Numbered from the stretch's first letter, positions 47,517 to 55,590 are shown. The stretch: DNA of 64,000 nucleotides from Alkalinema sp. CACIAM 70d (GCA_002148405.1 MUGG01000012.1:1-64000); one strand, 5' to 3'. Numbers and translations: made by a program. The notes: generated from the sequence alone by a model not told the origin.

Positions 47517-50500
47517 TCAGTTATTTGGAATGGGGGGGGTGGAGTATGGTTCTTCCCAACGGTTCCAACCGGGTTGACTGGGATGACGATCGGGGCAAGA
47601 CTCTGAAGTCATATGGGCTTTTCTAAATACAACACATCCACAGAGGCTACAAATTTTGTCGGGTGTGTGATTGAGTGCGATCGCCTTATAGATAAACTTT
47701 TTGGGGGCATTGGTCAGGTTGGGACATTGCAAACAGGTCTGATAGCGTTTTTCAAACGTTGCTTCATCTACGGTGGAAAAGCCTGTCTTGGCCCAGTTCC
47801 AGATCGCTCCAGAAACTTTTTGCAGTAATTCGAGATCCGACTTTTCTTGGGTTAAAGGGGCTGAATTCTCCACGAACTGTGTTGTATTCTGCGTACTAGT
47901 CGATGTTGTTTCTCTTTTTGCTGCTAACGAATTGCCTGAATGATTCACTAAATGAGTTTTATTTTGTTGTAAATAATCTTCTGAATCTGCTAAATCTACT
48001 GAATTCTCTAATGTATGCAAGGCGTGATGGGCTGCTTCTAAATTCGGCTGAAGCGCGATCGCGTACTGATAATAGAGCCGTGCGGTCTGGAAATCTCCGG
48101 CCTGTTGTCTTCCCATTCCCATCCTGAGATTCAGTGCTGCATAGTGCTTTTGGTGTTCTGTCGGTAGCTTGCCTAATGTCTGTAATGCATTGGCAAGGTT
48201 GACATCTATTTCGATCGATCCGGGTTGTAGTTCTAATGCCTTTTGGTAGCAAAAAATGGCTTCCTGCCATTGTTCTAATTGTTGCAATGTGTAGCCTAGG
48301 TTGTTATAAAGGGCGGCAGAATCCGATCGCAACGCGACGGCTTGCCAATATGCGTCCGTTGCTTCGATCAATTGCCCAGTCATCTGATACACATTCCCTA
48401 AGCTAAACCAAGCCTTAGCTGAGTGGGGTTGAACTTGGACAACCGCTTGGAACATTTGCTGTGCGGTCGAGAATTCATGGCGTTGTTGTGCTAATTGCCC
48501 CAGTCCGTACAAAGTTTCCGGTTGAGCAGAATCTAACGCCAGAATTTGCAAATAAAGGTGCTCAGCTTGTTCTAATTGGTGATTACGGTGGAACTGTAAG
48601 GCTTGTCGTAGAAAGTCGGAGATGACTGAAGATTGTGTGTTTCTTGGCTTCTGAAGCGTTGTCAGCAGAAAATTCTCTAGAGCCTTAATGGGGGTTAAGT
48701 CGTTGTAGAGCAAGTGCTTTTGGGCTGCTACCTGCTGGGCTATGTGCTGGCGGAATGCCCGATCGTGTCCTAAGCGGATCGCAAGGTTGATATAGTCATC
48801 TTTATCCTGAGCGATCGTGGTTTCAATCCCCATCAGCTTGAGGATTGCGTAGCTGTGTCGCCCCCGCATCAAGTCTCCGGGTAGAGTGACGATCGGTAAA
48901 TTGTGTTCGATCACTTCCAGTGTTGAGTTACAACCAGACCAACCAATACTATCTAGAACAATATCTGCGATCGACACCATGTCAGAAAACTGAGTAGGCG
49001 TCATGCGGGGGATAAACCGACAATAGTCTTGATAGTGGAGTCCTAATTTGATAAATGCCTGCTGTAACCGCTGTTGAAACATTTGAGTAATTGCAGCAGT
49101 TGGCTCATCGATAAAGAGAAATCTTGCGTTCTCTACCTTCTGTGCAATTGTGGGAAAAATATCATCGTCAGCGGGTAAGTATTTAAAGAGCGATTGGCCG
49201 CACCAGAAGAGAATATCATCTTCATTAACACTCAGGTCACGACGATTTATGACTTCCGATTGACTGTTGGGTGGCGTGTAATAGATGGATAGATGGGGGA
49301 GTTCAACCAACGTTTCTGTATAGTGGTTGGCTGCTGAGTCTGGCTCCATCAGCTTGCTGCTTAAATAGTAATCGATCGTGGGCATTCCACTGGTTTCGGG
49401 ATGGCCCCAACTGGTTATTTGGAGCGGTGCAAATCTTAGGCAACCCAGCTGTACCGTTGTAGCGTCCATCCCAAATTCTGGAAACATGAGTACATGCAAC
49501 CGATCGTTCTGAATAATCTCCCCCCATTGCTCGATCGTCAGTGGCCCTTGAATAAACTTGTCAAATGCCGTTGCAGCTTTTAGGGTTTCAGCGTCTCGTC
49601 GGATATCGGTGTAGTACCCAAAGAGTTCAAATTCGCTACGATCGAGGTTGTCCACCCATCCTTTGACGGGAATTTTCCAAACAGAATGATTGCGAAAATG
49701 GCCAGAAACAATACCCACTCGTACTTTTTCGCCCCTAGAGAGCTGGGGCAAAGGTAGCGGCTGGCTCCATTGAGGAAATCGGGTGGCCATCAGTTGGCAG
49801 ATGAGTTGACCGTAAGCCTGCTGAAGAGGCCGATCGCATAACCCTTGGTACGCTAAATAAAAAGGCTGAGAAGACCCGATCGCGGTTGCTGCGTGAGCCT
49901 GTTCTTCTGGGCTAGCAGTCTGATAAAACGTAATTAATTCCTGTAATTTCTGAGTGTATTGTTGTCGTCGAATTGCAATTTCTTCTTGTTTTTGATAAAT
50001 GATCGGCAACTGGATCGTACAAAGCGCAAAGCGTGCTTCTGCATAGTTGGGGTCGAATTGCAAAGCTTGTTGGTAAGCTACGATCGCGGCCTCTCGTTGA
50101 TCCTGCTGCTTAAAAAAGTTGCCCAAGTCATAATGAGCTTGAGCGTCATCCGGTCTGAGTTGTAAGGCACGCTGGCAAAGCTGAATGGCAGCATCCAGTT
50201 GTCCCTGTTGTCCTAAAAGGTTGGCGAGATTTTTGTGGGGTTCAAAAAAGTCTGGATTGAACTGCAAAGCAAAGCGATAACATTGTTCGGCATCTTTGAG
50301 TTTGCCCTGTTGTGCAAAGAGATTGCCTAAATTATTATGAACTTCAGCGTAGGCTGGATTAATTTGTAAGGCTTGACGATAAAACTGGAGCGCTGCATCT
50401 ATTTTTCCCTGCTGCTCAAAAAGATTGCCTAATTGATTACAAGCAAAGGCTGCAAGGGGTTGTTCCGGCGAGCTTTGTAAGAATTGTTGATAGGTTACGA

Positions 50501-50606
50501 TCGCCTCATTTTCTCTTCCTGCCTGATGATGTTGTAAGGCAGTTTCTAAAATTTTGGGTGTTAAAACTTCTGGGTGCATGACCATAATAGTATTCAACAA
50601 CTTCAA
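47517..50606 (-). CDS. TPR - SPINDLY-type O-GlcNAc transferase - TPR - Cys module
   Basis: This 1029-residue protein has four parts. Residues 1-215 are about five TPRs (EVHNNLGNLFAQQGKLKDAEQ, AHYDLGNFFKQQDQREAAI). Residues about 255-640 form a GT41-type domain (VGIVSGHFRNHSVWKIPVKG, FGYYTDIRRDAET, ITSWGHPETSGMPTIDYY, SIGWSGCNSTLEVIEHNLPI, TLPGDLMRGRHSYAIL), with the catalytic-site His in SGHFRNH. A second TPR block follows (about 665-890). Residues about 955-1010 carry CLQCPN, CSLCGCVVFRKAHMTSESCP, a zinc-ribbon-like module. GT41 enzymes move GlcNAc or related sugars to Ser/Thr. It lies downstream of four peptide genes on the same strand, and a shared palindrome is 52 nt upstream. Peptide glycosylation is inferred from position. 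Confidence 0.92.
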   Translation of the reverse strand: MKLLNTIMVMHPEVLTPKILETALQHHQAGRENEAIVTYQQFLQSSPEQPLAAFACNQLGNLFEQQGKIDAALQFYRQALQINPAYAEVHNNLGNLFAQQGKLKDAEQCYRFALQFNPDFFEPHKNLANLLGQQGQLDAAIQLCQRALQLRPDDAQAHYDLGNFFKQQDQREAAIVAYQQALQFDPNYAEARFALCTIQLPIIYQKQEEIAIRRQQYTQKLQELITFYQTASPEEQAHAATAIGSSQPFYLAYQGLCDRPLQQAYGQLICQLMATRFPQWSQPLPLPQLSRGEKVRVGIVSGHFRNHSVWKIPVKGWVDNLDRSEFELFGYYTDIRRDAETLKAATAFDKFIQGPLTIEQWGEIIQNDRLHVLMFPEFGMDATTVQLGCLRFAPLQITSWGHPETSGMPTIDYYLSSKLMEPDSAANHYTETLVELPHLSIYYTPPNSQSEVINRRDLSVNEDDILFWCGQSLFKYLPADDDIFPTIAQKVENARFLFIDEPTAAITQMFQQRLQQAFIKLGLHYQDYCRFIPRMTPTQFSDMVSIADIVLDSIGWSGCNSTLEVIEHNLPIVTLPGDLMRGRHSYAILKLMGIETTIAQDKDDYINLAIRLGHDRAFRQHIAQQVAAQKHLLYNDLTPIKALENFLLTTLQKPRNTQSSVISDFLRQALQFHRNHQLEQAEHLYLQILALDSAQPETLYGLGQLAQQRHEFSTAQQMFQAVVQVQPHSAKAWFSLGNVYQMTGQLIEATDAYWQAVALRSDSAALYNNLGYTLQQLEQWQEAIFCYQKALELQPGSIEIDVNLANALQTLGKLPTEHQKHYAALNLRMGMGRQQAGDFQTARLYYQYAIALQPNLEAAHHALHTLENSVDLADSEDYLQQNKTHLVNHSGNSLAAKRETTSTSTQNTTQFVENSAPLTQEKSDLELLQKVSGAIWNWAKTGFSTVDEATFEKRYQTCLQCPNLTNAPKKFIYKAIALNHTPDKICSLCGCVVFRKAHMTSESCPDRHPSQPGWNRWEEPYSTPPIPNN

Positions 50607-50657
50607 CTAACATGGGTTTGAGTTCTTTTAATCTAGAGTTGAGATCTTGAGAAAGGG

Positions 50658-50670
50658 TGCCATTTTGGCA
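50658..50670. promoter_or_regulatory. Palindrome TGCCATTTTGGCA upstream of the transferase gene
   Basis: TGCCA-TTT-TGGCA (50658-50670) is one of three copies in the island. It is 52 nt upstream of the TPR-SPINDLY start, and on the minus strand a TAGATT hexamer follows about 22 nt later. It is probably an operator for a dimeric regulator. Confidence 0.55.
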
Positions 50671-50733
50671 GATTTAGAAGATTGTTGAACAAATTTTTAG
50701 GATGCACGATCGATTCTTAGAATGATTGCCGAT

Positions 50734-51090
50734 TTAATAGGTTCGATAACTAGAAGTCGTTGTGGTGAATCCAACAGTCATTGAGCCCCCCATGGAAGCG
50801 GTATAGGTCATATTGCTGTAGTAGCTAGCTCGGGCGGTACTGTAGGAGTCGATCGCTAAGGCAGAGGCAGTACCGATCGAAGTTGTTTTTGCATAGGTTG
50901 GATACAGACTTGCATTTACACTTGTATTACCCAAGGTGTTAGTAATAGTTCCTACTCCAAGGGCATAGACTCCAGCAGATCCTGTACCATAGCTTGCAGC
51001 TGTGTACCCTCCAGCCGTTGCATAGGCAGATCCCATTAAGTTAGAAGAACACGAAATAGATGCTAAATAGTCTAAATCTTGAATGACCAT
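50734..51090 (-). CDS. Ser/Thr/Tyr/Gly-rich peptide, leader family, atypical cleavage site
   Basis: This 118-residue protein has an N-terminus MVIQDLDYLASISCSSNLMGS that matches the DL-x-x-L leader of its neighbours but lacks EGG; G-S at 20-21 or a G-G at 27-28 (TAGGYT) are possible cleavage points. The rest is low-complexity Ala/Gly/Ser/Thr/Tyr. About one third of all residues are Ser or Thr (39 of 118), and several Tyr occur near the end. One Cys lies in the leader. The ribosome site is weak. It lies between the 16-bp hairpin (51125-51171) and the transferase gene. It may be the main sugar acceptor; that is a hypothesis. Confidence 0.72.
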   Translation of the reverse strand: MVIQDLDYLASISCSSNLMGSAYATAGGYTAASYGTGSAGVYALGVGTITNTLGNTSVNASLYPTYAKTTSIGTASALAIDSYSTARASYYSNMTYTASMGGSMTVGFTTTTSSYRTY

Positions 51091-51124
51091 GACTTATCAC
51101 AAATTTCTTAATGACAAACTTGAA

Positions 51125-51171
51125 AGAGATCGCTGAATGCATAGAATTAGTCAAGGCATTCAGTGATCTCT
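51125..51171 (-). terminator. 16-bp hairpin between two peptide genes
   Basis: AGAGATCGCTGAATGC (51125-51140) pairs with GCATTCAGTGATCTCT (51156-51171) with one G-T wobble. It is 47 nt after the stop of the 104-residue peptide gene and 35 nt before the start of the 118-residue one. The T-run is weak (CTCTTTC), so it may partly terminate and thus set the ratio of the peptides to the downstream genes. Confidence 0.7.
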
Positions 51172-51217
51172 GCATCAGTTACGGAACCTTGTGAGTAGAT
51201 TCAACTGAAATTCCAGA

Positions 51218-51532
51218 TTAGCAATATCCGCAAGCTTTATTGATAACTGCCACAGAGGTACTACCAGAGAAAGAACCACCTAAGAAGTCTGCAACAGCCA
51301 ACGTATCAGCTTTGGTGTAGGAATAGGTGGGGAGATAGGTGTAGTTGTTAGCAACACCCTTTGCGCCTGCAGCAGCGCTATTGCTCAGCGTATAGGGTGA
51401 GTTCACGTTAGTAGCAAAGTTATTGGTTGTGTTGAAGTTGATACTAACTGTATCAGTTTCGGAGAATCCGTATGTCCCCCCTTCAATTTGAGCTTCAACG
51501 GACTCGAGGTAATTCAGATCAGAAATAATCAT
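51218..51532 (-). CDS. Double-glycine leader peptide, copy A
   Basis: This 104-residue protein starts MIISDLNYLESVEAQIEGG, a typical double-glycine leader with cleavage predicted after residue 19. The 85-residue core is rich in Asn, Ser, Thr, Tyr and Ala (22 Ser/Thr) and ends VINKACGYC with two cysteines. An AAGGAG ribosome site sits 8 nt before the ATG. It is nearly the same as the next gene upstream, including the 20 nt before the start codon. Double-glycine leaders are cut by C39-peptidase ABC exporters; none is in the window. Function is unknown; candidates are a bacteriocin, a signal or a secreted structural peptide. Confidence 0.85.
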   Translation of the reverse strand: MIISDLNYLESVEAQIEGGTYGFSETDTVSINFNTTNNFATNVNSPYTLSNSAAAGAKGVANNYTYLPTYSYTKADTLAVADFLGGSFSGSTSVAVINKACGYC

Positions 51533-51633
51533 TGGTTTTCTCCTTGAAAGAACTCATTTTTTGTTGGTATCACAGCTTATTGCTGTCATAGCAGGGATTC
51601 AAGTGATCTCACATCTTGAGTTTTGTAAATGAC

Positions 51634-51942
51634 TTAGCAGCATGCGCCATTAATCACTGCTACAGAGGTGCTGCCAGAGAAGGAACCACCCAGGAAGTCT
51701 GCAACAGCCAACGTATCAGCCTTGGTATAGGAGTAAGTAGGAAACCATGTGTTGTTATTGGCAACACCCTTTGCACCCGCAGCAGCGCTATTGCTATAGG
51801 TTTTAGGTGAGTTCACGTTGGTAGCAAAGTTGTTAGTTGTGTTGAAGTTGATGCTTACATAGTCGCTTTCGTAGAAACTGTAAGTTCCCCCTTCAATTTG
51901 AGTCTCAACAGATTCCAGGTAATTCAGATCAGAAATAATCAT
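51634..51942 (-). CDS. Double-glycine leader peptide, copy B
   Basis: This 102-residue protein is the paralogue of copy A. The leader MIISDLNYLESVETQIEGG differs at one residue. The core differs in short patches: after GG (TYSFYESDY against TYGFSETDT), around residue 48 (SPKTYS against SPYTLS), around residue 66 (NNTWFPTYS against NYTYLPTYS) and at the end (VINGACC against VINKACGYC). The segment YSYTKADTLAVADFLGGSFS is identical in both. An AAGGAG site precedes the ATG. It is probably co-transcribed with copy A, whose start is 101 nt downstream. A palindrome lies 113 nt upstream. Confidence 0.85.
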   Translation of the reverse strand: MIISDLNYLESVETQIEGGTYSFYESDYVSINFNTTNNFATNVNSPKTYSNSAAAGAKGVANNNTWFPTYSYTKADTLAVADFLGGSFSGSTSVAVINGACC

Positions 51943-52054
51943 TGGTTTTCTCCTTGAGAACTACAGAGTGATTAGTGGAGTGAGAATCTTTATTCATCAT
52001 GCAACTCATTTCGAGCTGTTATTTAATACAATAACGAATTGAGCTTGGTTGGGT

Positions 52055-52067
52055 TGCCATTTTGGCA
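52055..52067. promoter_or_regulatory. Palindrome TGCCATTTTGGCA upstream of copy B
   Basis: This copy is identical in all 13 bases to the one at 50658. It lies 113 nt before the copy B start. On the minus strand CTCAA follows within 16 nt and a TATTAAAT box at about 26 nt. Confidence 0.55.
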
Positions 52068-52138
52068 GGAGACTTTAGAGGTTTACTGATTTGGATATTT
52101 GAAATTTTTCTAGTTCATTAAGTTTGAAATACATCTAA

Positions 52139-52190
52139 CAATAAAAACCTGCTAAGCCTTAGAGTACTGAAGCCTAACAAGCTTTTATTG
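52139..52190 (-). terminator. Hairpin after the fourth leader peptide gene
   Basis: CAATAAAA (52139-52146) and TTTTATTG (52183-52190) frame partly paired inner arms (GCTAAGCCTTAG / TGAAGCC). It lies 42 nt past the stop of the gene at 52232, and the minus-strand copy ends in TTTTTATTG. It is a likely terminator. Confidence 0.5.
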
Positions 52191-52231
52191 CTGACAGGTT
52201 AAAACGCGAGTTTTAACATCGAAATATTAAA

Positions 52232-52588
52232 TTAAAAGCTGGATAGCCTTGGATAGATTACTGCTGATGAGTTAAATGTAAATGAGATGGCGCTATGATT
52301 TTGTGTTCCAATACCGCTGGTGCTGAATACTGACTGAATTGCTCCATCCGAGCTGGTACTGGTTCCAGAGATCGTGTAGCTAGGAACATTTTCTAAGGTA
52401 ATTGTAATTCCTGGGGTTGGATTAGGAAGAACAGTGCTGAATAAGTCTTGGTTACCTCGTTTCAGTTTGAGTAAGCCATTCCCAGAAAGGAAAATTGAAA
52501 GTAAGTCGTTAGCTTCTTGTCCTCCCTCTATTATGGCTTCTGTTGTGAGTAGTTCTACGTGGTCTAAATCCTGTAACACCATAATCAT
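52232..52588 (-). CDS. Double-glycine leader protein, divergent member
   Basis: This 118-residue protein has a leader MIMVLQDLDHVELLTTEAII followed by EGG (residues 21-23), the same DL-x-x-(L/V)E...EGG pattern as copies A and B. The core is unlike theirs: about 95 residues with LLSIFLSGNGLLKLKRGNQ, then beta-strand-like Ser/Thr-rich segments (TISGTSTSSDGAIQSVFSTS). It has no Cys. An AGGAGG ribosome site lies 5 nt before the ATG, which is very strong. It heads the peptide gene cluster. The promoter region upstream holds the third palindrome. Confidence 0.82.
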   Translation of the reverse strand: MIMVLQDLDHVELLTTEAIIEGGQEANDLLSIFLSGNGLLKLKRGNQDLFSTVLPNPTPGITITLENVPSYTISGTSTSSDGAIQSVFSTSGIGTQNHSAISFTFNSSAVIYPRLSSF

Positions 52589-53066
52589 CTAATCCTCCTA
52601 GGCTAAAGGGTGTATTGCTCGGAGATGGTTCGGTTCTTCAAACTAGATATTAATAGAACACCTGGATATTAATAAGACACAAATAATCGGATGAATGTTT
52701 AGTTGATGATTCTTCCGAAAGGAATCCTAGTAAGATCATAGAGTGAAGAACGCAAGGTTCTTTACTAATCGTTAACTTTGTCGATCATTCAGCCGATCGC
52801 CCTTTTAGCGACGTGGACTTGGCGACGCATGTTTTAGCGATACAGGATTGATCCATTGATAGTTTAATCAAGTACTTGAGAGTCGAACTGCCACTTTGGC
52901 AATAAATATGATCATCCGTATTCCTTGCGTCTTTTCTCAAGGGACGATTTAATAGTTTTTTATATTTCTAAAAAATAACTTTAGCTTTAGTAAATCTTCA
53001 GCTTATTCTCACACGCCTCTCCTTAAAATCTTGGATGCTAAACATCATCAATTTTGGGACAAGGTA
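52589..53066. other. Divergent promoter region of peptide and glucosidase genes
   Basis: This 478-bp AT-rich gap contains the third palindrome (52889-52901), a small TTCC-GAAA-GGAA stem near 52712 and a repeated TTTTAGCGA near 52802 and 52829. It must hold the promoters of the leader-peptide gene (minus) and the debranching enzyme gene (plus). No frame was accepted. Confidence 0.5.
52889..52901. promoter_or_regulatory. Palindrome TGCCACTTTGGCA between divergent genes
   Basis: This third copy differs at one central base. It lies 301 nt before the leader-protein start (52588) and 166 nt before the debranching enzyme start. On the minus strand CTCAAG follows within 14 nt, as near the other copies, which favours control of the peptide gene. 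Confidence 0.5.
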
Positions 53067-55073
53067 ATGGAAATTGGGATGGGTCGGGAGAGTTGCGGTA
53101 GATTGGATGTGGCAAAGACCCGAGAATGGCTAGTTACGAATGGGATTGGAGGCTATGCAGCAGGGACGATCGCGGGGATGCTGACTCGGCGCTACCATGG
53201 GGTTTTGATCGCGGCCCTCCAACCCCCTTTGGGGCGGACGCTATTGGTTAGTAAGTTGGAGGAAATCATTGACTACGGCGATCGTACCTATGAACTGGCG
53301 ACGAATGTCTGGAGTGACGGTTCGGTGTACCCCCAGGGCTACCAATACCTAGAGCAATTCTCCTTAGAAGGCAGTATTCCCACTTGGCACTATGCCTGCG
53401 CCGATGCACTGCTGGAGAAAAAAATCTGGATGCAGCAGGGTAAAAATACAACTTACACAACCTATCGAGCATTACGAGCAACACAGCCGTTAACACTCCG
53501 AGTCAACGCTTTAGTGAATTACCGAGATTATCATGGTGATACACAAACGATTTGGTCAATGGATATCCGATCGATTCAGGGTCATCCTCAAATCCAGGGG
53601 ATGAAAATTCAAGCATTCCCCGACGCTGCACCAATTTATCTACTCAGCGATCGGGCAACAGTTACCCCTACCCATAACTGGTACTACAATTTTGATTTAG
53701 CGGTAGAGCGGTATCGAGGATTAAGCGATCGGGAAAACCATCTCCATGCTGCCACGTTTCAGATTACGTTAAATCCTGGAGAATCAGTAACCATTGTCGC
53801 GAGTACTGAGCTTCATACCTCGATCGCTCGTGATTCTGCCCGACAGCAGCGCCAGCACCATGAACAGGCTTTGCTGCAAGCCGCAATTTCTAAGAACAAG
53901 ACCCAGCCAGCTCCTGATTGGATAGAGCAGTTGATCTTAGCGGCTGATCAGTTTATTGTCGATCGACCGACTCCCGATTTTCCCATGGGTAAAACAATCA
54001 TTGCAGGCTATCCCTGGTTTAGTGACTGGGGAAGGGATACGATGATTAGTCTGCCGGGACTCACGCTCTGTACAGGGCGTCTAGACATTGCCCGATCGAT
54101 TCTACTCACGTTTTCTAAGTACGTCGATCGGGGTATGATTCCCAATCGCTTTCCCGATGCAGGAGAAATTCCTGAATATAACACCGTTGATGCAACCCTT
54201 TGGTATATCGAAGCCATTCGGGCTTACTATCAGCAAACTGGGGATCAGGATTTGCTCAAGCAATTGTTCCCAGTCATGCAGGAAATTATTGATTGGCATT
54301 GTCGGGGAACTCGATATAACATTCACGTCGATGCCGACGATTGTTTACTCTATGCGGGAGAGCCGGGGGTGCAATTAACTTGGATGGATGCAAAAGTGGG
54401 CGATTGGGTGGTGACGCCCCGGATTGGCAAACCGATCGAAATTAATGCCCTCTGGTATAACGCTGTGCGATCGCTGGCAAAATTTGCGCGGCAACTCCAG
54501 CAACCACACCAAGACTACGACGCCCTTGCCGATCGGATTCAAACTCATTTCGCCAAGTTCTGGAATACTGAATTGGGGTACTGTTATGACGTGTTGGATG
54601 GGCCGGAGGGGGCAGATCCAACGTTGCGACCGAATCAATTGTTCGCGATCGCTCTACCAGCTTTCGGTTCCGCTGATTATCCTGCGCTGTTTACCCTGGC
54701 TCAACAAAAGGCTGTGATCGATCACTGTGCACAACATTTGCTCACGTCCCACGGCCTGCGATCGCTCAATCTCGGTCATCCTCAATACCAAGGGCACTAT
54801 GGCGGCACGCAGTTGCAACGGGATGGAGCCTATCACCAGGGTACGGTTTGGGGCTGGCTGTTGGGGGTATTCGCGATCGGGCATTTTCGGGTGTATGGGG
54901 ATGCGGCGGCGCTGCAATTTTTGCAGCCGATGGCACACCATCTATTGGATCACGGGGTCGGCAGTCTCAGCGAAATTTTTGATGGGGATGCGCCAATGAC
55001 GCCACGGGGTTGCTTTGCCCAAGCTTGGACAGTGGCGGAAGTGCTTCGGGCTTGGTTCGTGCTTTCTGAGTGA
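53067..55073 (+). CDS. Glycogen debranching enzyme (amylo-alpha-1,6-glucosidase type)
   Basis: With the ATG at 53067 (MEIGMGRESCGRLDVAKTREW) the protein has 668 residues; a TTG at 53031 is an alternative but has no ribosome site. The N-terminal domain (WLVTNGIGGYAAGTIAGMLTRRYHG) and the C-terminal (alpha/alpha)6 barrel match the GDE_C / GH133-like family: GYPWFSDWGRDTMISLPGL, NRFPDAGEIPEYNTVDATLWY and the Glu-containing QRDGAYHQGTVWGWLLG. It hydrolyses alpha-1,6 branch points left after phosphorylase. It is cytoplasmic. It shares a divergent promoter region with the leader-peptide gene, probably by chance. Confidence 0.93.
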   Translation: MEIGMGRESCGRLDVAKTREWLVTNGIGGYAAGTIAGMLTRRYHGVLIAALQPPLGRTLLVSKLEEIIDYGDRTYELATNVWSDGSVYPQGYQYLEQFSLEGSIPTWHYACADALLEKKIWMQQGKNTTYTTYRALRATQPLTLRVNALVNYRDYHGDTQTIWSMDIRSIQGHPQIQGMKIQAFPDAAPIYLLSDRATVTPTHNWYYNFDLAVERYRGLSDRENHLHAATFQITLNPGESVTIVASTELHTSIARDSARQQRQHHEQALLQAAISKNKTQPAPDWIEQLILAADQFIVDRPTPDFPMGKTIIAGYPWFSDWGRDTMISLPGLTLCTGRLDIARSILLTFSKYVDRGMIPNRFPDAGEIPEYNTVDATLWYIEAIRAYYQQTGDQDLLKQLFPVMQEIIDWHCRGTRYNIHVDADDCLLYAGEPGVQLTWMDAKVGDWVVTPRIGKPIEINALWYNAVRSLAKFARQLQQPHQDYDALADRIQTHFAKFWNTELGYCYDVLDGPEGADPTLRPNQLFAIALPAFGSADYPALFTLAQQKAVIDHCAQHLLTSHGLRSLNLGHPQYQGHYGGTQLQRDGAYHQGTVWGWLLGVFAIGHFRVYGDAAALQFLQPMAHHLLDHGVGSLSEIFDGDAPMTPRGCFAQAWTVAEVLRAWFVLSE

Positions 55074-55344
55074 TGTATTATCGCTTTCTGAGTGATTCAC
55101 TCTAACAATCCAGTAAAATTCTCAGATAGACAATTTTATTGTTGATTTTGAATAGTTATCCTTTAATCTGTTTTATAGATGAAATCATTGGTTGATTCAT
55201 TCACCGATTGATTCAAGAATGGGATTGCCGACCCGATCATACCTCCAGACTAGCTTGGAACATTGCGATCTATTGCGGACTAGGTTGGCTCGTGGTGGGT
55301 GTTTTAGGATGTAAGTAGATAATGTGTAAACCTCGGAGGTTCCT

Positions 55345-55590
55345 ATGTTTTTGATGCATAAACCGACAGGTACGCTTGTTGAAGTGCTGACCCTTCCCGA
55401 CCTCTTCGATCCATTTCAAACGGAAATTACCGGGCAACGGCATGCGGGGGAAGAGATGCAAGATCCGTTACCGTTTTTGAAGGCAGAAATGGTTTTCCCA
55501 TCCGGTGAAGCACTCCCGACCTGTTGGATCAATTCCCACTACCGGGAACAGATGACTCAATCGGCAGCGAAATTCGCGGTTAGGGCTTAG
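55345..55590 (+). CDS. Small conserved protein, unknown
   Basis: This 81-residue protein begins MFLMHKPTGTLVEVLTLPDLF and continues to EMVFPSGEALPTCWINSHYR. A GGAGG ribosome site lies 4 nt before the ATG. It has no membrane or signal segment. Similar short proteins with a D-P-F-x-x-x-I-T-G-x-x-H-A-G-E-E motif appear in cyanobacteria, but I know of no function. It has its own terminator downstream. Confidence 0.72.
   Translation: MFLMHKPTGTLVEVLTLPDLFDPFQTEITGQRHAGEEMQDPLPFLKAEMVFPSGEALPTCWINSHYREQMTQSAAKFAVRA

Noticed and set aside
47903..48127. Leu/Asn-rich plus-strand frame inside the transferase gene
   Set aside because: It is a shadow of the Ser/Asn/Gln-rich linker and TPR region on the minus strand.
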